A stretch of DNA of 52,010 nt from the NCBI GenBank assembly GCA_002710725.1, contig PAKT01000087.1, positions 1 to 52,010 of the forward strand, read 5' to 3'. The notes below the pieces were generated by a model that worked only from the letters and a program-made list of their open reading frames with translations, searched no databases and had not been told where the DNA came from. Shown here one piece after another: positions 1-8,228 of the stretch. The translations under genes were made by a program, and so were the position numbers. This stretch comes from Spongiibacteraceae bacterium. GTDB lineage: Bacteria > Pseudomonadota > Gammaproteobacteria > Pseudomonadales > Spongiibacteraceae. Numbering within the stretch: the stretch's first letter is position 1; each line of letters opens with the position of its first letter.

Positions 1-47
1 GGAGGCACTCCGCCAATGACAACCTCAGCCCTGTGGCATTTGAGGAA

Positions 48-64
48 AAGGCTGCTTTAGCAGC
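48..64 (-). terminator. Probable intrinsic terminator of the lipoprotein gene
   Basis: A 5-bp stem (51-55 with 60-64) with a 4-nt loop starts directly after the lipoprotein stop codon on the minus strand and is followed there by CTTTTCC. The stem is short and the T tract is interrupted, so it is weak as an intrinsic terminator. Nothing further is readable in bases 1-47. Confidence 0.4.
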
Positions 65-970
65 TTAGTTATGGTGTCTACTTTTTGTGGGGCGGACCAT
101 CTTCGTATAGAGCGTCTGGTCAGGGGCATTTAACGCTGAAACCAAGGTGAAATTACTGCCATTGAAGGCAACGTCAAAAGTATGGTCGGGGCATTGGCCT
201 TTCTTTCGAGAGGTAACAGTAACGTCATTAAGTTTTTCACCTTGTTCGGAAATTATCAGTACGGCCAATTCCGAATAGTCAACCGTTCGCGGCGGTTCCT
301 CAACTCTCTGCGGTTTGCAGTAAAAGAGAAAGTACTTCTCGCCGTCGAACAGGAGCTTGGGTTTTTGCGGGAAATCACCTGTGTTATGAATATCCAGTGC
401 AGCCAGGTCAATACCGATGGCGGCTGTTTGCGTCATGTGCCGGGCGATTTCCCTGTATTTGGGGAATATATAGGGCTCAGCGAGGTATACAAATACATAA
501 GCGGTATTGTTGCGGAAGACTTCAGTGGCGAGGAATCTTAAAACTATATCTGAGTCAGGTACTTTGGCATCAAAAATCACCTCTATGCCTGAGAGCCCGG
601 ATACGGTTACTTCCCGTTCTTCTATGATGGTTATATCTTGCAAGTCGCCGTCGGATTCGAAGTCCTTCAGAGATACCTGGAAGACAAAAAAAGCTTCGAG
701 CACTTCATCGTACTCATCTTCATAGCTTGTTTTGTATCCTCCAATGTATTCCGGGGTTGTATCCGAGTGATAGCGCCAGTGTCTCGGGTGAAGAAACTGA
801 ACCAGTTGCTCGTCTCTGGCGAAGGATTCATAGTCGACCGCGCTGGCCGCTAGCGGAGGCGCTTCAACTCTAGGCGGTTTTTGGTTGGTCGGGTCGCGCG
901 CCTCGCTCTCATCTCCGCCGCAGGATGCAACAATTAAAGTAGCAAGCAATGTATTAATGATTTTATGCAT
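65..970 (-). CDS. Predicted lipoprotein of unknown function
   Basis: The 301-residue product starts with a short lipoprotein signal: a Lys near the N-terminus, a hydrophobic stretch, then the lipobox VASC with the lipidated Cys at residue 17. A Gly-Gly-Asp follows the Cys, and Asp near +2 can favour retention at the inner membrane in Enterobacteria. The mature part begins with a Pro-rich linker and continues as a mixed alpha/beta domain with no motif I recognise. The start has no strong Shine-Dalgarno sequence. It appears monocistronic, with a weak terminator straight after the stop. The export call rests on the N-terminus; no function is assigned. Confidence 0.75.
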   Translation of the reverse strand: MHKIINTLLATLIVASCGGDESEARDPTNQKPPRVEAPPLAASAVDYESFARDEQLVQFLHPRHWRYHSDTTPEYIGGYKTSYEDEYDEVLEAFFVFQVSLKDFESDGDLQDITIIEEREVTVSGLSGIEVIFDAKVPDSDIVLRFLATEVFRNNTAYVFVYLAEPYIFPKYREIARHMTQTAAIGIDLAALDIHNTGDFPQKPKLLFDGEKYFLFYCKPQRVEEPPRTVDYSELAVLIISEQGEKLNDVTVTSRKKGQCPDHTFDVAFNGSNFTLVSALNAPDQTLYTKMVRPTKSRHHN

Positions 971-1360
971 GTTTGAAATATTTTTCTTCTAGTTAAAAGC
1001 ACATGATTATAGTTGTTATTGGTTTCGGCTTTCTGTTTGGTAGTACTTGCGCACGACAGGGGTATTTATTTGCCGTGCTCCCAGTCGTTGCTTTACGCAG
1101 CTTCTACGCGCTTGAGCCCCGCTTAGTACTAAAGGGTCAATGCTTTGGGGCCAGAGTCGAATTGTGATTAAGAATCATGAGCCCGTTGGCTCTGCCCGCA
1201 TTGAACCACTTTCTGATCCTCGGCAAATCAAGCACTCTGACCCCATTGATTCCATTGATCCTTTCTGATCCTCGGCAAATCAAGCACTCTGACCCCATTG
1301 ATTCTGTCACTCGGCCTCACAAGCGACTAGACTAAAGGTATTCTAAGATGGAGCGCAACA
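971..1360. other. Gene-free stretch with REP-like repeats
   Basis: This 390-bp interval separates the divergent lipoprotein and mscS-like genes and should hold both promoters. I see no good ORF. Its second half is occupied by the repeat family with the core CTCTGACCCCATTGATT, annotated separately. At 1148-1170 a related block in the opposite orientation (GGGGCCAGAGT followed by CGAATTG) suggests an inverted arrangement. Confidence 0.6.
1209..1304. repeat. 52-bp tandem duplication containing the CTCTGACCCCATTGATT repeat
   Basis: Positions 1209-1252 and 1261-1304 are identical over 44 bp, giving a 52-bp period. The 30-bp core (1222-1251 and 1274-1303, from GGCAAATCAAGC to CCCCATTGATT) recurs exactly at 3589-3618. 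Intergenic motifs of this GGGGTCAGAGT type are, from memory, common near RAYT (Y1) transposases in gammaproteobacteria, but no such gene lies in the window. They may be non-autonomous REP-like units. Confidence 0.75.
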
Positions 1361-2509
1361 ATGGACGAGACCCTGGAAGTCATGCAGGCAGCGGCCCAGA
1401 GCTGGCTCGAGCAGTGGCTGCCTGCAATAATCGCCTTCGCGCTTCTGGTCATTATCTGGTTTGTTATACGCAAGGTCTTCAGTGCCCAGAAAGACCACGG
1501 CGCGGATATCCGCTATCGGGAGCAAGGTACGCGGCTGATTTTCCGTCTCTGCGGCGTCATTCTGCTTATTGCCACCCTCCCCATGAACAACGAGCTCCGC
1601 GGCCAGTTGTTTTCCCTTGTTGGTCTGCTGGCCAGTGCTGCCATCGCCCTGTCCTCCACCTCGGTGATGGGCAATCTGATGGCCGGCTTTATGCTGCGCA
1701 CAGTGGACAGTTTCCAGGCCGGAGACTACGTGGAATTTCGCGGGGAACTCGGCCGGGTCTCCCAACGTGGCCTGCTGCATGTGGAGATCCAGAACGAAAC
1801 CAGCGAGCTGGTCACGGTTCCCAATCTGTTACTGGTGCAAGAACCCTATAACGTCGTGCGCTCCTCCGGCACCGTCATCTCCGCCGACGTTTCCCTAGGC
1901 TACGATATCGATCGCCGGGATGTGGAGGAGGCCCTGTTGGCCGCGATTGCCGCCGCCGAGCTGGACAACGGTTTTGTCCAGATTCGAGAGCTCGGTGACT
2001 TCTCCATCACCTACCGCGCCAGCGGCTGGCTAGAGGAAGCCGGCATGCTGGTCAGCGCCCGATCCAAACTGCGCGGCCGCATGCTCGATGCGCTGCACGA
2101 TGCCGAAATCGAAATCGTCTCACCGAGTTTTATGAACCAACGTCGCGTCGAGGGCGATACCAAAGTCATACCGGTCAAGGGCCGCTTCCGCCGGGAGAAA
2201 CACAGCGACGGTCATGCCGAGGAAGTGTTGTTCAGCAAAGCGGAATTGGCCAGCGCGGTCGAAAAGATCGAACGCAAGATGAAACAGCTCAAAGACAAAC
2301 TCAATACCGATTCCGAGTCGCATGAAGATATCGACCGGGATGCGGTCAAGGCGGAACTGGCGCAATTAACCGAAGAACTGGAACAGGCCAGAATCGCCAA
2401 CAAGGAAGAAGACAAGCGCGACGAGAACGAGGCAAAACAGGAAGAGCTTGATCAGAAAGCACGAGAATCAGAGAAGAAAGACGAGAAAGCCAAGGAAACG
2501 GTGCGCTAG
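1361..2509 (+). CDS. MscS-family mechanosensitive channel with charged C-terminal tail
   Basis: This inner-membrane protein of 382 residues likely acts as a small-conductance mechanosensitive channel that releases solutes on hypo-osmotic shock. Three hydrophobic segments are visible (about 19-37, 58-74, 82-115). The third is the Ala/Gly-rich pore helix running into the MscS signature, followed by the beta-domain element FQAGDYVEF and a conserved VPN turn. From about residue 255 the sequence becomes a highly charged Lys/Glu-rich coiled coil, which is not part of the classical MscS fold and may be a cytoplasmic oligomerisation or partner-binding tail. The ATG follows a weak GAG ribosome site. 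The gene stands alone between repeats. The channel family is clear; gating and partners are not. Confidence 0.85.
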   Translation: MDETLEVMQAAAQSWLEQWLPAIIAFALLVIIWFVIRKVFSAQKDHGADIRYREQGTRLIFRLCGVILLIATLPMNNELRGQLFSLVGLLASAAIALSSTSVMGNLMAGFMLRTVDSFQAGDYVEFRGELGRVSQRGLLHVEIQNETSELVTVPNLLLVQEPYNVVRSSGTVISADVSLGYDIDRRDVEEALLAAIAAAELDNGFVQIRELGDFSITYRASGWLEEAGMLVSARSKLRGRMLDALHDAEIEIVSPSFMNQRRVEGDTKVIPVKGRFRREKHSDGHAEEVLFSKAELASAVEKIERKMKQLKDKLNTDSESHEDIDRDAVKAELAQLTEELEQARIANKEEDKRDENEAKQEELDQKARESEKKDEKAKETVR

Positions 2510-2638
2510 GCAGGCCAGTTATGGTCTGTTTCAGCTGCGTCAGGCGCGCAGTGCAGTCTAGTTGAAAGGTAAGGAAATAGAGATCAATTTTTAATCCCTC
2601 CGTCCCCTTTATATGCTGAACCCATAGAGTACTGAATT

Positions 2639-3478
2639 TCAGTTTACGGTTGGGGTTTTTGGCTGCCATTCCTGTAGGCGGCTGGTAACGTGATTTCTAC
2701 GAGCCTTGTTGAGCTTTAGCTCCGCTTCATATTTCAGGTTCTTAATTTCTTCTACGCCGTATTGGTGGGCGAGTGATAGCCAGAAGTAGGCTTCTTCGTA
2801 GTCGCCAACGCCCAACTGGGGATCGGCATAGGCCTGTCCGAGAATAGTGAATGCCGGAATAAAGCCCATCTCGGCAGAGGAGTGGAGCCACCTCATCGCC
2901 TCGCCGACATTGATTGGACTGTCAGGGTTTGTGTTTGGCTCCAGCCCCATTAGGTACAAATTGCCTACAGCGAATGCGCCGGATGGCGAACCAAGCTTGG
3001 CAGCCCTCATGGCGAGTTCATAAGCCCTTTCTGTGTCGCGTTCTACGCCATCACCCACGATATGTAGGTGGCTTAGGCTTACCATTGCGCCGGTATCGTT
3101 GAGTTCTGCAGCCTGCGTGAATAGCTCAACACCCCGAGCCTTGTCTTGCGATACTCCCGAGCCGGTGAAATATTTCGACCCTAAATGTCCGATGGCCATA
3201 GGGTGGCCCTGATTGGCAGCAGCTTCGCAGTATCTAAGCGAAATTTTTTGATTGAGTTTCACCACCAGCCCCTGATCATAAAAACTGCACATCATGTATT
3301 GCGAGCCCGCGTGTCCGGCGTCTGCAAGATTTTTAAGCTTCGGGAACGCTTCTTCAAACTGACCGTTTTGGAGTAGAGTCTGAATCTCCGCTAGTGGGTC
3401 ATCGGCGTGTGCGAGCGTGGATATCCATAGTGTTGTCACGAGCGACAGTCCGACCTGTCGTAGAGTCTTGTACATCAA
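2639..3478 (-). CDS. Secreted Sel1-repeat protein
   Basis: The 279-residue product starts with a Sec signal peptide (basic start, hydrophobic core, cleavage near ALAHA-DD at residue 25), so it is probably periplasmic. The mature part is a string of Sel1-type (TPR-like) repeats. Each carries the A..G...A...LG..Y..G pattern, for example around GAFAVGNLYLMG and GHLGSKYFTGSG. Sel1 proteins act as protein-interaction scaffolds, often in envelope signalling. No enzyme domain is present. It is monocistronic, flanked on both sides by intergenic repeats, and convergent with the MscS-like gene. The family is clear, the partner unknown. Confidence 0.85.
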   Translation of the reverse strand: MMYKTLRQVGLSLVTTLWISTLAHADDPLAEIQTLLQNGQFEEAFPKLKNLADAGHAGSQYMMCSFYDQGLVVKLNQKISLRYCEAAANQGHPMAIGHLGSKYFTGSGVSQDKARGVELFTQAAELNDTGAMVSLSHLHIVGDGVERDTERAYELAMRAAKLGSPSGAFAVGNLYLMGLEPNTNPDSPINVGEAMRWLHSSAEMGFIPAFTILGQAYADPQLGVGDYEEAYFWLSLAHQYGVEEIKNLKYEAELKLNKARRNHVTSRLQEWQPKTPTVN

Positions 3479-3548
3479 CTGAGTCCTTCAGTATGTTTTT
3501 ATGATGGTGGCTTGCTGGCGTCGGGGACGCTACATGCAAGTCTGAAAA

Positions 3549-3634
3549 TAAATCTGTCCCCTTTTATTGTTCTGACCCCGTTGATTTTGGCAAATCAAGC
3601 ACTCTGACCCCATTGATTTCTCTGACCCCATTGA
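3549..3634. repeat. Cluster of CTGTCCCC / CTGACCCC REP-like motifs
   Basis: Upstream of the Sel1 gene lie in series an AAATAAATCTGTCCCCTTTT element (3549-3568), a TTCTGACCCCGTTGATTT copy (about 3570-3587), the exact 30-bp core also seen at 1222 and 1274 (here 3589-3618), and a further CTCTGACCCCATTGATTT (3620-3637). A decayed relative (CCGTCCCCTTTA) lies near 2600. The family therefore brackets both sides of the MscS/Sel1 gene pair. Confidence 0.65.
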
Positions 3635-3679
3635 TTTCCAATATTTAGCTTAGCATGATGATACAGTTCCCCTCACTCG

Positions 3680-5302
3680 CTACCGAGAGGAATTTGCGGC
3701 ATGAGCCCACCCTTCGCAGAGTTCAAGAACCATGTCGTCGCGATCTAGCTGTCTTAATCTCTCAATGTCAGGATGATCTTTAGCAAGCTCAATTAGCTTT
3801 TCGTATGGTGTTTCGGAGTAGCAATTAACTAGCCACTCATAGAAATCAAAAATGTCTTGGCATTTCGCGTGCCGATTTTGAGGTTCGCCGAAATAGGCGT
3901 CACCGTAGAGCCTGTAGTCCGCAAGTTCAGCATCAGACAATTCTGCGGTCAATATCATTCCCTTGCCTGTATCCCTCGTTGTGATTGCGACGTAAGCTTT
4001 TTTTTCGTCCTCGTTTACTGTCGACGATGTCACAGTGCCGACAACACCATCTTGGTTGTCTGCATCATCGGAAAAATAGGTTTCACCGACACGTATGCGC
4101 TGGTTTTTACTGAAAGTTTCAGATGCTGGTCGGCCATCTAGAGTGTCCGGTATCCGGGGGTAGTCTTTTAAAGACTCCATGATATTGTAGCCGTCGATAT
4201 GTTTTTGCTTCTGTCTGTACCAATGTGTCAGTCTGACTGGCCCTGGCTTCGCAAAGTCGGGCAATCCGAGCCCGTACGCTAGTGCCTCTCCACTTGGAGA
4301 TGATGAGTGCTGCTCTCTGTGGTACGACATGTTTGTAATAAACACATACGCTTCTTGTCCGACTTGTAGGTTGCGCTCTCGATCTTTTAGTCGACGTGAT
4401 GCTTGGTTGACCCAGCTTGGCTCTTTAAGCCCCTCGGAAGGCTCAGTATTAAGATCAATGAAGACGATTCGTTCATCAGGGGCTGGTTTTTTAAGGGCTT
4501 CGCTTAAGTGTTTGGAAAGTCGCGATGTCGGGTCGCGTGAAGCAGAGCCGTCCTGCTTGGTTTTACCGAGTATGCCAGGGACGCTTCTCATCTTTGCTTC
4601 TATCCAATAACGTTTCCTCGTAGTTTTAGACCGGGCAGCGAACTCGCAGTGCTTGGTTGATCGGTCAGCTTCGTCCTCGAGCACAAGTTCAAAGCCTGCT
4701 CTTATGAGGCAATTTGCAACGATTAACTCATAATAGGCGCCTTGGAACTGCTTGATATCCTTAAGGCGGGCGACGAGGCGGGCCTGGAGTTCTACATTGT
4801 GATCAAGGAGATATAGATTATAAGCAAGACCTAGATAGCAATATATTGCGCCTGTCATCCAGCCGGTATAAACCTCCCCGGCTTTTTTCGCTTGCGAAGC
4901 CTGTTGGCGACAAACGAGGTCGTACCATTGGATTATTGGGTGGCGGTATTCAACTGGTTTTGATAATTCTGCGTTGCCCCAATCGCTACCTAAAGTCTTT
5001 TTGATGTAGTCCAGTAAGAAGTCATTGAATGTCTTCCATTGTTTTGACCAGTGAATCTTACTGCCGGCCGCGACTATTGTGTAATCGCCCAAGTTGGCCG
5101 AGATGATAGGGCGTCCGAGCCCTTGTTGCGCCACCCGGATCGCTTCATCTGAGATATGACGCTGATGCAAATTTGCGACGTTGGTCATGGCGCGTGCCTG
5201 CTGGGAGTCATTCTCTGCAGTCTTTGTCGGGCTCCCGCAGCATTTCTTGTATTTAATGTCGCTGCCGCAAGGACATTTTGCATTTCTCGGGATTTTTGCC
5301 AT
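3680..5302 (-). CDS. SEC-C motif protein with a possible PD-(D/E)XK nuclease core
   Basis: This 540-residue protein has an N-terminal SEC-C zinc motif with Cys10, Cys12, Cys21 and Cys22, as at the SecA C-terminus, here fused to a much larger protein. A second block resembles the restriction-endonuclease fold: a helix with Glu192 (AYYELIVANCLI), a strand-turn with Glu220, then a strand with IEAK (Glu235, Lys237), matching E...(D/E)...ExK spacing. That nuclease reading is my inference. The last 150 residues are not recognised. SEC-C proteins with extra domains often occur in defence islands, yet this gene lies just outside the inferred left end of the mobile element. The ATG at 5302 fits the zinc motif at residue 10. 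Confidence 0.7.
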   Translation of the reverse strand: MAKIPRNAKCPCGSDIKYKKCCGSPTKTAENDSQQARAMTNVANLHQRHISDEAIRVAQQGLGRPIISANLGDYTIVAAGSKIHWSKQWKTFNDFLLDYIKKTLGSDWGNAELSKPVEYRHPIIQWYDLVCRQQASQAKKAGEVYTGWMTGAIYCYLGLAYNLYLLDHNVELQARLVARLKDIKQFQGAYYELIVANCLIRAGFELVLEDEADRSTKHCEFAARSKTTRKRYWIEAKMRSVPGILGKTKQDGSASRDPTSRLSKHLSEALKKPAPDERIVFIDLNTEPSEGLKEPSWVNQASRRLKDRERNLQVGQEAYVFITNMSYHREQHSSSPSGEALAYGLGLPDFAKPGPVRLTHWYRQKQKHIDGYNIMESLKDYPRIPDTLDGRPASETFSKNQRIRVGETYFSDDADNQDGVVGTVTSSTVNEDEKKAYVAITTRDTGKGMILTAELSDAELADYRLYGDAYFGEPQNRHAKCQDIFDFYEWLVNCYSETPYEKLIELAKDHPDIERLRQLDRDDMVLELCEGWAHAANSSR

Positions 5303-5373
5303 AACGCATCATTTGGTCGTGTGCCTTATCCGTAGATTAGTTATCAAGACGAGCATGAGCGGTTGCTAACTGG

Positions 5374-5402
5374 TACCGCCCTGCCTGACAAGAAGGGCGG
5401 TA
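5374..5402. terminator. Perfect 9-bp hairpin, possible terminator
   Basis: TACCGCCCT (5374-5382) pairs exactly with AGGGCGGTA (5394-5402) across an 11-nt loop, followed on the plus strand by GTTTCTCTATT. No plus-strand gene precedes it. It could be a terminator left from the pre-insertion locus, shielding the SEC-C gene from the element. The role is uncertain. Confidence 0.4.
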
Positions 5403-5447
5403 GTTTCTCTATTGCAAAAGTAGCGCTTCTAATTAAAAATCCCGTTT

Positions 5448-5538
5448 AACATCAGGAGAAGCTTGAGGCTGGACTCAAAACCCCGTATTTCGAGCGTTTC
5501 CACCCCCACAAAAACCTAGAAACTGGACTCTCGAAAAT
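5448..5538 (+). repeat. Inferred left end: terminal inverted repeat plus two TnsB-like sites
   Basis: The outer block AACATCAG (5448-5455) is followed by site L1, core GAGGCTGGACT (5465-5475), and site L2, core GAAACTGGACT (5519-5529), in the same orientation 54 bp apart. Each core is followed by an A-rich stretch (CAAAA, CTCGAAA). The 13 bases ending L1 are the exact reverse complement of 35465-35477. Wider spacing here than at the right end matches the left/right asymmetry of Tn7. I could not find a convincing third site. Confidence 0.55.
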
Positions 5539-5757
5539 TGACCTACATGATGTGCCTGTATTGCTGCTACAGCAGCAGATATAGTGTGCCTTCGCAAGAT
5601 TGCAAGCCGATTATTGAGTGTCACGACAATAATCAGGGTGAATCGTCTATTCCGGAGTCCGTATAGACAAGGGGTTGCTGGAAATAGTCTCCCAGGAGCT
5701 CGCGTTTATGATTAAGCGCTTCTAGTCCGGTTTCTGCGAGACAAAGTCTAAGCTGCC

Positions 5758-7854
5758 CTAAGCCAAAGCATCTTCGTAGGCCTGACGGATCAGGCGCGCA
5801 AGCCAGTCGAAATCGGTCGTTTCCCGCAAATCACAATAAATACCTTTTAGGTCGGCATTAGCAATAAAGCTCCAGTCACTGGTGTCCGAGCAGTAAACAC
5901 GCGCATCTTCATCGAGCTCATCGAAATCCAGCGCCAGTATCACAGCAAGCTTATTTTTGCGTGGTATTGCCTGAATAAAAGGCTCTAGGGTATAGAAAGT
6001 CAGGTTCTTTTTATTGATTATTACGGAGACCCCCTGATCAAGGTTTAATACTCGTTCTTCCAGCTGCTGATAAAGCTTCTTGATGGGGGCTCGTAGGCCA
6101 CCTACATCATCAACTGTTAGCCCTTCAGCTTGGCGCCTCTTATCCTCTAGCTCTGCTTCTCTTAGTACTTGGCTATCAACCTCCAACTTAGGCCACAGTT
6201 TAAGCGCTATTTTTGCCAGTCTCTGAGAGCGCTTAAGCATTGACGATTCATTCCATTCACTGCAGTCACGCATATCTCTATTCAACCTAAGCGGGCTATC
6301 ATCAAAACCGCCTTTGATCGCCTTTTTTCTAGCAAATGGTTTGTCCTGGTATTCGGAGTTATAGCCAGTTAAGGTCAAGTTGCCTAAACGGTGTAACCAT
6401 GTTTGTTGAATTTCGTGCCAGTTAGTCCCCAACATAGTTCTCCAGTCCTTATGCAGTTCAGGATTCTGTGGCATTACATGTTCAATGGTAAACTTCGAGG
6501 TATCGATTTGCTCCTTGCTGTCATTCTCTAATCGATCAAGGACAAAACGACAACTACGAGAATCATAGAGATCACGGTGAATCAGCGCTTGAGTAAATTC
6601 AGTATCATTGGGGAAGCGACTGTTTTTGCTGAAGCGAGCTAAAGCAACTTTAAGACTCAGTAGTGGATCGTCGTCACGAATTTTATGAGTTAATGCGGCA
6701 AATGTATTGCCCAATGACCGAGTTTGCATATCACAGATGGAGCGGCGAAGTACGTAGCTACCCAGTAGTTTTACCCCTTCAATAAAGTCATCCTTGCTAA
6801 GTTTTGCTTCTTCATAAAGCTCGTAGAAACGCATTACAACAGGCGTAGCTACCTCAACCAGTGGGCGGAGGTCGGCAAAGGCCTTCTTCAGCTCATTATC
6901 TTTTTCCTGTGAAAGTGAAAATGCGCAATAGTAATGAGCATAGCGGCAGAGATAAGCCAGCACGTCTTCTATTGATTGCTGTTCAAGCGCTGCTTGGATC
7001 CACACTTTAAAACTAGGGTAGACATCGCGGGATTTCAGCAGCGTGTTTGATTGCAACTGTATCGTAATAAAATCCTGAGCAAAGCGATCAAATTTGTCGC
7101 CGTAAGCTCGACCAAAATTTTTCTCCATCGGATACCACTGTTCTTCGTATAGCAATGATTGTTGCGTATGTTCTTGACGCATCAGTACATAGTTACGAAT
7201 CAGGTCAGCTTGGCTGAGGTCGACGCCGGTTGAATTCAGACTTTCGAAAATAGCCTGAGGGTCGTCGGAGCCTGCTTTCAACACTACCTCAACAACCTTA
7301 AGTTTCTGAAGGCCTTGATACACAGTATCAATGATTTCGGAATCCGCTAGCGCCTCAAAAAAGTAGTCGTAGTTGTTTTTGACATTAGATGTGGCTCCAT
7401 TATTGTTAAGATTTTTTCCATCGACTAAGTCAAATAAATTTTGCTTATCGCCCTTCGTCAACACCAGCTTGTAGCGCCCATCGCCGCCGCCATAAGCATT
7501 AGCTAAAAAGTAATCTCGAATTCCTTCGAGCGGGGTGGCGGCAATTACGTCATGTTTTAATGATTTGGCCTTGCAAAGCAAGGCCGTCATCAGAATGCTT
7601 ATAGTTGTTAAGCGCTGTTGTCCATCAATCACCTGCCACTGTGGGATGCTGGCTGTAGTTTGCTGGCTAGGAATCAATACTATCGAGCCAACGAAGTGGC
7701 TCTGTATATAGTGACTTCCGCCAGCATGGACAATATCGCTCAAAAGCTGATCGCAGTTAGATTGCGTCCAGCTATACGTCCGCTGAAATATCGGAATTAA
7801 AAACTGCTTTGGCCCCTGCATTAGTTGAGTAAGAAATACGTCTCGTGCTTGCAT
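5758..7854 (-). CDS. GmrSD-like DUF262/DUF1524 protein (type IV restriction family)
   Basis: This fused enzyme of 698 residues resembles GmrSD/BrxU-type modification-dependent restriction enzymes, which use nucleotide hydrolysis to cut DNA carrying modified cytosine. The N-terminal DUF262 domain shows IPIFQRTYSW (20-29) and DGQQRLTT (77-84). The DUF1524 HNH-type nuclease carries IEHVMPQN (457-464, His459) and GNLTLTGYN (491-499). A C-terminal region from about 600 resembles DUF5655. All expected motifs are present, so the gene looks intact. It is the first gene inside the inferred left end, 374 bp from jetD and transcribed alone. Target modification cannot be read from sequence; some relatives act in BREX or by other mechanisms. 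Confidence 0.88.
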   Translation of the reverse strand: MQARDVFLTQLMQGPKQFLIPIFQRTYSWTQSNCDQLLSDIVHAGGSHYIQSHFVGSIVLIPSQQTTASIPQWQVIDGQQRLTTISILMTALLCKAKSLKHDVIAATPLEGIRDYFLANAYGGGDGRYKLVLTKGDKQNLFDLVDGKNLNNNGATSNVKNNYDYFFEALADSEIIDTVYQGLQKLKVVEVVLKAGSDDPQAIFESLNSTGVDLSQADLIRNYVLMRQEHTQQSLLYEEQWYPMEKNFGRAYGDKFDRFAQDFITIQLQSNTLLKSRDVYPSFKVWIQAALEQQSIEDVLAYLCRYAHYYCAFSLSQEKDNELKKAFADLRPLVEVATPVVMRFYELYEEAKLSKDDFIEGVKLLGSYVLRRSICDMQTRSLGNTFAALTHKIRDDDPLLSLKVALARFSKNSRFPNDTEFTQALIHRDLYDSRSCRFVLDRLENDSKEQIDTSKFTIEHVMPQNPELHKDWRTMLGTNWHEIQQTWLHRLGNLTLTGYNSEYQDKPFARKKAIKGGFDDSPLRLNRDMRDCSEWNESSMLKRSQRLAKIALKLWPKLEVDSQVLREAELEDKRRQAEGLTVDDVGGLRAPIKKLYQQLEERVLNLDQGVSVIINKKNLTFYTLEPFIQAIPRKNKLAVILALDFDELDEDARVYCSDTSDWSFIANADLKGIYCDLRETTDFDWLARLIRQAYEDALA

Positions 7855-8228
7855 CTATAGTTTCCTTATTTTCGAGCATCAGACTATTCGCTGAGCAATC
7901 GGTATGCGCGCAATCAGCATCTGTAGTATGGCTGCTGCCATAGTAAAAAATCATTAAAAACTCTAGAATCTCTAAAGCAATGCGGAAGTACATAATAGCT
8001 AGCTATTTCAGCTAGCTTCACGCAGCTACATAGGAATAGCGTACAATTTATTCTGCAGGTTTACTGCTCCGCATTGTTACGAAAGTAGTCATCGTTGAGT
8101 TCACCTAAAAAGTTATTTGACCTGAAGTCAAAATCACAGCACGCCTCTGTCGAGGTGTAATGGTTGTCCGCTTATTTCCGGGCGATGACTGCTAAATTAT
8201 ATTGATAGTAACTCAGGGGCGAGGTCAG
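7855..8228. other. Gene-free stretch between jetD and the GmrSD-like gene
   Basis: These 374 bp hold no credible ORF. Two hairpins are visible: AGCTAGCT (7997-8004) repeated at 8010-8017, and TTTGAC (8116-8121) pairing with GTCAAA (8127-8132). Either could end the Wadjet transcript, although neither has a clean T tract. The promoter of the GmrSD-like gene must also lie here. Confidence 0.5.

Larger units (their letters stand above)
5303..5757. other. Gene-free stretch containing the inferred left transposon end
   Basis: No convincing ORF lies here. It contains a perfect 9-bp-stem hairpin (5374-5402), the inferred left end of the Tn7-like element (5448 onward), and a weaker inverted repeat GATTATT/AATAATC (5609-5615 with 5628-5634). 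The remainder is the 3' flank of the GmrSD-like gene. Confidence 0.6.

Noticed and set aside
1-60. Possible end of a plus-strand gene (open frame 1, stop at 58-60)
   Set aside because: Only 19 codons are visible and no family can be recognised; too little to call.
7772-7993. 73-codon minus-strand frame overlapping the start of the GmrSD-like gene
   Set aside because: Out of frame with a well-supported gene and without a ribosome site or recognisable sequence.
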